From: Mimachlamys varia
Lineage: Eukaryota > Mollusca > Bivalvia > Pectinida > Pectinidae
NCBI GenBank assembly: GCA_947623455.1
Contig: OX392534.1
Location: 36,585,426 to 36,649,425, forward strand
Direction of reading: 5' to 3'
Length of the DNA: 64,000 bases
Positions 10,014 to 20,289 of this stretch are shown one piece after another. The notes under the pieces are model-generated. The model was not told where the DNA came from and did not search any database. It saw only the letters and a list, made by a program, of their open reading frames with translations. The first letter of the stretch is position 1; each line of letters begins with the position of its first letter. The translations under genes were made by a program, and so were the position numbers.

Positions 10014-13000
10014 ATGGCAACTTTTGATAACCAGGTATGTATGTAAGTCCAAAGACATATGGCGTGATATATAAGTCTAAGTCATGCAATCATCATTCTG
10101 TTCTGAATGATCACGGAATTAGATTTAGTAGAGGGAGTCCGTGGCACAGGTGCTTGGAGTTAGATATTATAGAATTGTATGTACTATATAGTCTCTTATT
10201 AGGCTTACTGTATACAATTTTATACAGTAATAATTAGAGATTATTGCATGATCATTTCGATAGCACATGTACACCCCATATATATCAGCCCTAGAGCCTT
10301 GGCCTGATACACTGTATATCAGCCAGAAGGCCGAATGCCCGAGGGCTGATATCAGGTCTCGAGGGCTGATTAGGGTGTGATATCAAAATGGTCATGTTAT
10401 AAACTTTGTATCATATGGTGTTTCTTTTTTTATCTTTAGCACGGACTTAAATCTAATCTAAGTCCGTGTCGTTAGTAAACAAAACATTTACAAAGAATTT
10501 CTTTTTAACATATATCACGTAATTTAAACCATTAACATTGACTAAAAATGGTAACACAATTTATCATAAAAGGAATAAAAATATGTAAAAGTCAACATGC
10601 GAAAGAAAATTCCAAATCCCTGCAAATAAAATGGTTAATTCACAATAACTTGTAATGATCAATTCTGCAAGTATCCATACCAGTAATCATACATACATGT
10701 ACATGTACTGGTACACTATAATGTTCGTCGGAAAAATCCTTTTCTTTTTCTTTATAATCTTTACCAAAAAAAGGAAAGAAAACTTTCATTGGATATATTT
10801 TTTTCCTTTGAAATATTTTTTAAAGTATTCATATTGAAAATTATTCTGGTCAAGATTTCAAACAATTGAGATACAGTGTAAATATAAATTTTAAATAAAA
10901 CTTAAAAAATAGTCATGTAAAGATATAGAGATATAATCCTTTTTGTAATTTACTTATAATTATGTTTTCGCCATTGTAAGTGTAACCTTAGTCAGAACGG
11001 TTTTGACTCTCTGACCTACTAATTATTTGGACAAAAGGCGGGTCTTGTACCTGCCTATAGCTATCATCCAAATACATGTATTTAGCAGGTTACAGATCTA
11101 GAGTCAGAACCCTTCGGACTAGTGCTATCTGTATGTGTGAAACAGTGGAAGTAATTATTTTGAAATGTATGTATTTTATTGGTAAGGAGTGACTATCCTT
11201 GATCTTAAAATGTTAAGTATTTAAAATAAACAGTGCAAAATCAAACTTTACCAATGGAAAATCAAATCTTAAAGACTTACCACAAAAACTCTGTATTTCA
11301 GAAATGTTCTTGTTTCATTGTAATTTTTCTTCATAGAATGTGCACCCCACAGAAGATGTTTCTATCACATCACAAGTGGATGGCGTCATAGCTCCACCAG
11401 TAGATGGCGCCACAGTTTCACCAGTAGATGGCGCCGCAACTCAGCCAGAAGATGGGGACACAGTTTCACCAGAAGATGGTGCCACAGTTTCTCCAGTAGA
11501 TGGCGCCACAGCTTCACCAGCAGACGGTGCCACTGCTGTGCAAACAGGTGCTACCAAGACCATGAATGTGAATAGTGATACCTTACAGAGAATTCTAGGA
11601 ACAATCTTTGGACAATGCATTGGGGATGCTCTTGGTCTACTGACAGAGTTTTTAACAAAGAAGGAATGTGATATGGTAATTTGTATTTAACACTATATCC
11701 TTACTTACCATGTGCATTAGGGAATTTTATTGAAAATATGTGTGGCAGTTTATTGAAATGTTTTGATCTCGGACCATATAGGGCCTAAGGTTTTTTGTGT
11801 AGATTTGTTAATGCATAGCAGAATTGGACCAAAAATAGGGGGTGGGCTTATTACCAGACATCCCCCCAGTGCAAAGGAGAGGTCAGAAGTGGGCGGATGG
11901 GCTTATTACCGAACATGGGCTTATTGCCAGAGAAATACGGTAGCTGTAACAAGGTAGCTCAGTGAGTTTCTCTGCAGTGTTATGAACGGTCGTGGGTTTG
12001 AATTCTGATTTGATCGCTTGCTTATTTTGCTGTTAGATAAGGTTAGTGTGATCAACTATTGTTTCAATTATTGGTGAATGATTGGCAAGGGGATACTTGA
12101 ACCTACAGGAAATAAGTTTTATAAAAAGGGAAGAAAAATGTATCAGAATTGACTGAGTAACTGAATAGTTGCTAGCAAATTGGAATAGATAAGCTGGTAG
12201 AGCAACTGTCATGATTGTTTGAAGGGTTACGACTGCATGTTAGTATATAATATATATGGTTTAATGAAAAAAATCACCAATGAGCATCAAAGTTACAAAT
12301 TCTCATTAAAATGGCTTACCTGTTCATTAGTTATCTTAGACCTTATTGGAATTTCATTCTTCAATAAGAAATCTAATTCATAAATTAAGAATGGTCATGG
12401 GGGGGGGGGGGGGTCAGAACATTTCAGTGTCTATAAGTAAAAGAAAAGAAACGAATGAACTTGACACATCCTTTATTTCCATGGTCTTTTCTTAACTTAT
12501 TTCACCCCTGAAGTCACATTTGAACTATTCCAATTCAAGGGTTGGAATAGTTCATTATAAACTTTCAGGGGTTAAATGTGTAAATATTTTAAGTTGTCTC
12601 AGCAACAATCATACATGTTCTACTGGTTAAGCAATTTATAAAAATATGGTCACATTGAATACTCAACAGATTGGATAATAAAAAAAAATATTATATAAAA
12701 GAGCTTCATTAAATTTTAGCTAAATGATGTTGATATTTATTACACCAGTACTACAAGACGGTAAAGAAAGAGCTAGAATTCTTCCACAAGCAGATTGTGT
12801 GTGATGGACATCGTATGCGTTGGGCGGATGGAGACTGGACGGATGATTCGGACCAGATGATTCTGATTTTGTTGTCGCTCATCGAGAAGCAAGGCAGGGT
12901 AATTATATAAATACCATTACCACCTTGCACATATATATACATTATAAAATTACTCTGATATAAAAAGCACATACCGAGCCACAGACTCCAACAGTAGGTA

Positions 13001-16000
13001 TACTAGCTGTTACTTGAGTTCTCATTACAGCTATCTGTGTGTGAGTGGCCCTCAAGATGTGTTTTTTTTTCACTAATATGACTCCTTGTATTGCTTAGAA
13101 ATAGCATTGAATTTTTCTATTTGTATACACACAGTGTCCAAGATAAAACAAAGGTGATAATAACAGAATTACAGTACAAAGATTATACATCAGGAAAAAC
13201 AGTGTATGATGAAAAACATGATAACTAAAAAATGAGAACTGAAAAATGGCATTTATCTATCAAGATACAGTTCATTCCACTTTATATCATATTGCATTTG
13301 TCAGACAAAAACATGATATTAACAGGTATGTGACATTAAGAGAAACAGGTTTTCCCCCTAAATCCAGTGCATTTCCAATCTTCATTACCAAAAGTAAGCT
13401 ATATATTTAAATATATAGATACCATTATTTCATTGATTTTTTTAAAATAATTTTCAATGCAATATTTTGTACAAATTGTATCTAAAATCAATGAAAATGA
13501 CATCATTTTCTGGATAGTTTGTGATTGGTTTAAATAACATGATATTAAGAAGAATTCACCTCAAAACACACTATATTAACCAAATAAAATTACATTGATT
13601 ATATAGAGGGGAAAATGGTTTGGGAAAAACATGATATAAATAGGAATGGAATAGTAACAGGGATGATATTAAGTGGGGTCCACTGTATTAACATTGATTA
13701 AGTGATATGTATTATTGTACATCGATATAAAAAATAAATAAGGGAAATATAAATTATTCTAATTGTTTCTTGAAATCTGTTCAGGACTGTTTATTGCTTA
13801 CAAGTACATGTAGATGTAGACTTAAACATATTCTATTTGTCCTTTGAACAGGTAGATGTACTTGATTTTGGAAGAAGAATGAAGAACTGGACTCAGAAAG
13901 GATTCACGGAGTTGGGAGACTTTGCTGGAATGGGTCAGGGGAAGACAACTTCTACCGTAATAAAAAATCCAGATTACGTTAATGATCCACATGCTGTAAG
14001 TTTGTGAAAATATTATTTAATGAGTTAAGGAGAGATTATTATTTCAGAACACTTACTTATGTCTTGATTATAGCATCCAAAACCGTTTAATTTATTTTAG
14101 CAGTAATTAGTCATAAACATATATATCGACCACTTGCTTCTATTGAGATAGTAAGGATAACAGTGATTTTATACCACATAGAGTCCATGAGTTTTAGCTC
14201 ACCTGGTCTGAAGCAATAGTAAGCTAATGCCGTAGTGCAAAGCTTGTGCTGGGGTGCAGGGGCTGCCCGTCTTCTCAGGTGTCTGGTATCCGCCTGTTTT
14301 TTTTTTCTAAAAATTCTTCCAGTCATTAGCAACTTAGTGAATTTTGAACAGATGCATTTTGTATTAATATTGTTAGCCTTGGCCATCTGGGGCTGAGGGG
14401 CCCAAAAGGTAATATTTGGAAAACTCTTTGAAATCTGAATTCTGTAGGTATGATTTGATTTTGTCCAAACTTAGTATGAAACAGCATTAGGTGAAGGAAA
14501 AGCAATATAAATTATTGGTTGTACGGTCCTTTTGGCAAAGAGACGAAGCCGAATAGGGGAAACAGAAGTCAAGCTGTAAAATTCTTCTTCTTCTCTCCAT
14601 CCTCATATGGTCTGTCCTCTCTGGGGGCAGACCTAAAGGGGTGTACCTTGGTTATTTGAAGTATGTTCTCACTATAGTTCTGAGACTTAAATATTTGGTC
14701 ATAACTTCACCGGAAAACTGCAATTGCTGTACAAAGAGAGACAAATGCATTCATTCCATACTAAGTAACTGACCTGAGGTCTGGCCACACCCGTGGGGAC
14801 TTGTTTTCTGGATTTTGGAAACAGTTGAGATCACCCTCCTATAAATTTCATATAATATTATACAATTGCTTATTTTAAAGAAAATAATTTACATATGATT
14901 CTAGGATGGCCCAGGGCCTGCGCATGCCCCATACTTAAGACTTAACCGCTGGGTCATAGCCTGGAAACAGTTGGGATCCCCATCCCAAATCTACATTATA
15001 TATACATTTGCTAGGGATAAAGAGACAGATACAGTCATGGTTTCAGAACTGATCTTCTAGGGAGTCTAGGTGGATTACTTGGAAATAGTTGAAATCCATA
15101 CATTTTGTACAAATGCAACGCATGAAAAAATTCTTCTTAGAACAGTTGTGCTACATGGTTTAGCTTTGAGGTCTGGCCGATTCCCCAGCATTTTGGAGAA
15201 TGTTTGCCATGATTGCTTATACAGATACATCCAGGTGAGCAATTCAGGCCCACTTGACCTCTTATTTTCGTTAAAATTTACGAAAATGTACAGCTTCAGT
15301 CGTAACGAAACCCTTTCTTTACAGGCTGCAGACCTGGTGTGGACTGCTAACGGTAAAAATCTGGCTGCGAACGGTGCCGTGATGCGGACAAGTATCCTGG
15401 GGGTCCACATGTATGCTGATGTAGACTTAGTTGTACAGAACGCCATTACCATTACTAGGGCTACACATGCTGACCCAAGGTACAGAAGCTGGTTTTGAGA
15501 TAAGGCTATTCATAGCCGCAGGCTATTAATTTGTTGCTACTTTCTTTAATTAGCCGGGTTTTATGCACAGATGCCTTTTCGTTTTGCACGACCTCTACTA
15601 CATAAATTTATCATATTAGTGAATTTCAGTCCAAAATTAATACATAATAATGACAGTAGGGCCTGTACATTATTGAAAATAGTTCCCCAGCTGGGTAGCT
15701 GGGGAACTATTTTCAATAATGTACAGGCCCTACTGTCATTATTATATGTATTAATTTTGGACTGAAATTCACTAATATGATAAATTTATGTAGAAGAACA
15801 CATGGTCGTATCACAACGTCGTACTATTCTGTATAACGCACCCTGTTGCAATCAATCATGATCTGACGCTTGAATGTAGGTCATGTATATATGCTAGCTA
15901 TATAGATGGAAGATCCGGTAAAAAATCCTGTAATAAATAACGTGTTTTCTGCTTTGAATTTCAAAAACGTAACTATAACAGTACAAATATCAATTGAATA

Positions 16001-19000
16001 TATCTTCCCATTTTTTTAAATTAGTTTATAGCTTTGTTAGCAAGACGATAAGAAATTTTGAAACCTTTGGAACTGTTTGATTGAACTAGCGATAACGTTT
16101 ACACAGAAATATTGTCCTCTGATTGGCTGAAATTACAGTAGCGATTGGCAGTCACCCCCACCCCCTCCCCCACCCCCTCCCATCCTTACCCTGTCAATCA
16201 TATTGCTCCCTTGTAGTATTATCATATTGTTCAGTTTTCTTTTCTAGTCAATACTTTGCTTTTTTTATATTTATCACTCCGGAATTACATTTTGTTTTTT
16301 TTCCAACAAATTGAAAAACTTGCAGCACATCCATTTGACCATTTGGCCTTGTGTATCCAGTAAATCTATCATCAACTAAAGTTGTCCTTATATGCAGTGA
16401 CTTGGTTAAACTGACAGTTAAAGGAATAGACAGGAAGGGGTGGCTGGATGAATTAGAATGGGTTTGGCCTTCAGTTTTGCACTAGCTGAAATATTCCAGG
16501 GGAAAGCGTTGTGATCGTAAGCCTTGATATCAAGGATTGGCAGGTTGGAGGCACCTGTATTAATATATCATGGGTGGTGAGGTTAAAGTCAGATTTACAC
16601 ACTGGCTACTGGTATTCCTTTTATTAAATATCTTTTTAATATTTGATGGGTGGTGGAGTCTCTGATAAACTGCCTCCCACCCCTCCCACATGGTTAGTTC
16701 TGGAACAGCTCTAATAAATTAATACTGGTTTATAAATTAATTTCCATCTTGTGTGATGGAGGAGATGATATGATCAATTCGAGTGTAAAATTTTAAAACA
16801 AAAAGGTGACTTTTGCATGTCTATATGCCATTTTAAAGGCCCAATAAACGTAACTTTCGGCAAAACCTGAAGCAAAAATCAAGCCTTATAACTTATTACA
16901 ATATGTATATTTATATAGATTTAGTTAAAGGCCCAATATACATAACTTTCGGTAAAACTTGAAGCGAAAATCAAGTCTAATAAACTTATTATAGTTATAG
17001 ATTAAGTTAATATTAACTGATAACAGCAATATTCAAGATTAATTCTTTCGTGGTTACCGGTACAGCAGCAGTTGAAACACGCTATTTGTAAACACAGGTC
17101 CATTTCGAACCGTCTTCTACCTTCGGTTTGTTGTTGAAGTGGGCCCCACCTGAATAATATTAGTTTCCGCTCAGGTTTACTTCGTTTTACGCTTATTTAT
17201 GCATTGTTATCAACTTGATTTTTTTTTCAGAATGACGAACATTTCCCTGAAGTCACGTATATTGGGCCTTTAAGAGTAACTGATATCGGCAATATTCAAG
17301 ATGAATTTTTCCACGATTACCGGTACAGCAGCAGTTGAAACATGTCATTTGTAAACACGCATCATTTTGAACTGTCTTCTACCTTCGGCTTGTTGTTGAA
17401 GTGGGCCCCCACCTGAATTATTTTCAATTCTTTGGATTTTTTTGTCAAGTGTTTCTTGATAGTTACCTCTCAGGTTTACTTCGTTTTAGGCTCATTTTTG
17501 CATGGTTATCAACTGGATGTTTTTTCATAATTTTTCAGAATCCCGAAAAATTTCCTGAAGTTATGTATATTGGGCCTTTAAAGATTGAAAATATGAAATG
17601 GATTAAAATAACTGTTAAGTTTATAACTTTATTTGGAGCAGGTGTCAAGCTTCTACAGTTGCTGTTTGTGTAGCGATAGCTCTGATGTTACAACACCAAC
17701 AGAAACATCTGGACAAGAAAGGAAATTACGCCGTAGATGCGATTATCAGCGATTGTTATGACTATGCATCAAAGTGCCTAGAAACGGATAAAGAGGTGAG
17801 TTATTAGGAAAGTAATGATTGTTATTCTTATTGAAAATAAACATTCAGTATATATATAGATACCAATTATATATCCTGAATTCATAAAGGAACTGGCTGT
17901 TGTATAATTTAGGTAATAAAATCACTGCTGTATTTCCATGGATATACACACATATATTTACCCGCACCCCTTAGCAAAAATGGACATCATATATGAGGTA
18001 GGTTTGTGTTATGATAGTCTGAAGTACCAACCAAGTTCAAGGAGAGAAATGCATACATTTGTTCATGTACATGTATGTATGCATTGTAGTGCTATACAGC
18101 TGTGCAAATCTTGAAGCAACCAATTTCTTTTGTAACTTCTTTGAAATGAGTAATACAAAATTAATGATGTGTAAGTGATATTAAGGGGGATTCTATTGCA
18201 TATACAAAATAAAGAGCTTTTAAATTTTTTTAATTGTCCAATTCTTTTTGAGAGAATTGTATAATTGTTTGAGGAAACTTTTTAAGGCTTTTTTGACTTA
18301 GAAAGACATTTTTTGAAAAAAAAGAAAATGAATCCCATACCTGGTATCTTTTATTGTCATTCCTAATTTATTACGCTAACAAAAAACCAACAAAACAACA
18401 CTTGTAAGTACACATTTCACACATGTATATCACAAATTACAGTAAAATGTTGAACATTTTGGATGAAGCCATTTTCAGAAATTAGACATATGTTTTGATT
18501 TTTTTGCAGAAAAAGGAACTTAAGACATATCTGAAATGTAAAAAGCTGAAAGAATTAAAACTAGACGAGGCTGGTAAAATAGGGTACACCTACAAGTCCA
18601 TGGGGTCAGCTTTCTGGGCTTTGAAGCAGGACAACTTCAGGGAGGCCATTACAAAAATCGTAATGGAGGTATGTAACACTTGTACAATTCCGTGTGATAG
18701 AATTGTTAATTCATTCCCCCCTGAAATTCCATAATGAACTATTCTAGCTTTTGAATTGGAAGAGTTCAAATGAGTCTTCAGGGATGAATGTGTTGTTAAA
18801 TTGTTGTTTTGGTGTAAATGAAAAACAAAATACTGACATGCAAATAGTTACAAATAGCATCTATCGATGAAAACAAAACTATAATTCTGTATTTAATAGA
18901 AAAGCCTTTTTATATTGAGCAGATTCTACTATTGTTCTGATTTTTTTTTCATAACAATATTTAAAACAAACACCAATTGTTGTTATACGCTATCAGTTCA

Positions 19001-20205
19001 AGAAAAATTCAATATTGAAATTAATAATTAACAGGGTGGGGATGCTGACTCAAACGCTTGTGTAGCTGGAGCGCTGTTGGGATGTAAAAATGGTATTGGT
19101 AATATACCATCCTGCTGGACACAGAAACTTAAACACAAGGAATGGCTGGAGGCTATAATCGACAGGTAATTACAAGATTTTAGGGGCGTGACTATTAATA
19201 TGTATGTTAATTACTGATTACTGAAATAACTTGAAAATTCACCAGATTTTCCTTCTTTTACCTTGTAAAATCTGGTGGATTTTCAAGTAATTTCATATTG
19301 TATTCTGAAACTTACTGGGATATATGACTACTAGATTATCTAATAATCTGATTATAAGGTTATCTAGTAGCCCCAAGTAAGTTTATGACTCCAGGCTTCA
19401 TACTTCTTTAAAAGAAGTTGTGAAAGGTTTTGGGGCAGGATTCCTGTAACTATATATAAGGACAAAGTGATAACAAACCTTCCAGCCCTTTACCCATCCA
19501 GCTAGCTACTGTACATAAAAATATCTTTAATTTAGATAAATTTGTTCTCAAAAACAAAATAATGTAATAATACAATGTACCTTAATACATTTCATCACTT
19601 TTGTCTGAAAGTGTTACAAGTTTTATGTAGGTTATATATAGTATGGTCCTGTATAAGATTATAATTACTTTGAATGTGAGTCAAGGTCATCAAGGTAACA
19701 TGTATACTGTTAACCATATAATTTTCGTGGCAAATTAATTTTGCGTTTTCATATGGAACGACTATTTCGCGATAATTTAATTTCACGATAAATTCGGTAT
19801 TAGATCCTTTGTACAGTACAGTACTCATACAGTTGGCTTACCTCTGATTGAAACTATTTTGCTGCGATTAATATTTGCGAATTTTAATCAACCACGAATA
19901 CACGAAAATTATTCGCATGCGAAAATAAGTTGGTTTACAGTATAGATGGTTAGGATTAGGATTATTATTACTTTGAATGTGGGTCATGATCATCAAGGTT
20001 AAACAGTCTAGCATCATAAGTTATGCTATATAGATAGCATATTTTAACTAAAGAATGGGTTTCTTGGAGATAGTAAAATTATAGCCAAGGAATTAGTATA
20101 TGATAATGTATTAATATGCACACTTTTATTTACAGATATTTCCGTATGATGGCAGAGGTACATGGCATTGACTTTACTCCATACTGGACAGGACATGTGG
20201 AATGA
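10014..20205 (+). CDS. ADP-ribosylglycohydrolase-like protein, tandem copy 1
   Basis: Nine exons: 10014-10034, 11337-11675, 12749-12898, 13852-13995, 15325-15479, 17642-17795, 18510-18668, 19035-19165, 20136-20205. All joins keep phase and use GT-AG, giving 440 residues. The family (ARH/DraG) hydrolyses ADP-ribose from modified proteins or small molecules using two Mg ions. Visible motifs are GQCIGDALG (about 99-107), TDDSDQM (151-157), NGAVMR (234-239), THADP near 265 and GGDADSN (375-381); the acidic metal ligands are present, so the enzyme should be active. Residues 15-75 are a low-complexity linker of repeated VDGATVSP-like octamers with no counterpart in the catalytic fold. No signal peptide is seen, so it is probably intracellular. 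A paralogue with the same exon layout follows at 27788. The ARH subtype and substrate cannot be told from sequence alone. Confidence 0.88.
10267..10382. mobile_element. Fold-back element (MITE-like)
   Basis: It begins ACACCCCATATATATCAGCC and ends GGGCTGATTAGGGTGTGA, forming imperfect terminal inverted repeats. Inside it, CAGCC and GGGCTGAT blocks recur. It lies in intron 1 of ARH gene 1. Confidence 0.55.
11365..11550 (+). repeat. 24-bp coding minisatellite in ARH1 exon 2
   Basis: About seven degenerate 24-base units (GATGGCGCCACAGTTTCACC and variants) encode the octamer VDGATVSP, with variation at the valine and threonine positions. Exon 2 of the paralogue (501 versus 339 bases) carries a longer, more diverged version. 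Confidence 0.8.
11945..12240 (+). mobile_element. tRNA-like SINE fragments
   Basis: Two stretches look like RNA polymerase III promoters. GGTAGCTCAGTGAG with GGGTTTGAATTC (11953-12006) resembles A and B boxes. A weaker A-box-like AAGCTGGTAGAGCA lies near 12191. They lie in intron 2 of ARH1. Confidence 0.35.
12399..12413. repeat. Homopolymer G run
   Basis: Fifteen consecutive G residues in intron 2 of ARH1; a possible G-quadruplex former and an assembly-length risk. Confidence 0.8.
12500..12577. mobile_element. Small fold-back MITE
   Basis: The arms TTTCACCCCTGAAGT and ACTTTCAGGGGTTAAAT enclose a second inverted pair (GAACTATTCCAA and TTGGAATAGTTC). Relatives occur at 18710-18792 and 35540-35609. 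Confidence 0.65.
12899..15324 (+). other. Introns 3 and 4 of ARH1, no other gene seen
   Basis: Only exon 4 (13852-13995) is coding here. The remainder is AT-rich, with a frame near 15070 that reads into exon 5 but lacks splice support upstream. Confidence 0.5.
15596..15793. repeat. Near-perfect 97-bp palindrome in ARH1 intron 5
   Basis: The left arm 15596-15692 and right arm 15697-15793 are almost exact reverse complements around the 4-base loop GGGT. Centre: AGTTCCCCAGCT / AGCTGGGGAACT. The transcript would form a long hairpin. The near identity of the arms indicates a recent fold-back insertion or inverted duplication. Confidence 0.9.
16833..17582. mobile_element. MITE cluster with TTAAAGGCCCAATA terminal repeats
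   Basis: A complete copy spans 16925-17273. It begins TTAAAGGCCCAATATACATA and ends ACGTATATTGGGCCTTTAA. Before it stands a truncated left end (16833-16924). After it comes a second, right-hand portion (17274-17582) that repeats the internal sequence GGTTACCGGTACAGCAGCAG in the variant form ATTACCGGTACAGCAGCAG. Terminal bases TTAA would fit a piggyBac-type non-autonomous element. A related copy lies at 62121-62513. Confidence 0.75.
18710..18792. mobile_element. Small fold-back MITE in ARH1 intron 7
   Basis: CCCTGAAATTCC...GAACTATTC and GAAGAGTTCAAAT...TTCAGGGATG form inverted arms. It belongs to the family at 12500 and sits just after exon 7, like the relic after exon 7 of ARH2. Confidence 0.6.
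19226..19292. repeat. Inverted repeat in ARH1 intron 8
   Basis: TTGAAAATTCACCAGATTTT pairs with AAAATCTGGTGGATTTTCAA about 20 bases on; one base bulges. It can fold as a hairpin. Confidence 0.75.
19702..19944. mobile_element. MITE with TATACTGT(A)AACC ends
   Basis: It begins TATACTGTTAACCATATAAT and ends AAGTTGGTTTACAGTATA, in inverted orientation, with internal ATTTTCG / CGAAAAT blocks. Similar 45-base sequences (ACTTTGAATGTG...GTCATCAAGGT) stand on both sides, at about 19665 and 19968. Confidence 0.65.
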
Positions 20206-20289
20206 TTGTGGAGAGAGATAGATTATAAGACTCTTTTATGACCAGGGGTGTAAGATAGGGAAATTCCACCTGAGGGGTTTTCAAATTTG

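Noticed and set aside
12751..12972. Minus-strand frame over ARH1 exon 3
   Set aside because: Antisense shadow of the exon that encodes TDDSDQM.
15075..15452. 125-codon minus-strand frame over ARH1 exon 5
   Set aside because: It mirrors the ARH coding exon, whose plus-strand motifs and paralogue conservation are clear.
15571..15765. 64-codon plus-strand frame
   Set aside because: It reads through the perfect palindrome, so its open state is due to the inverted repeat.
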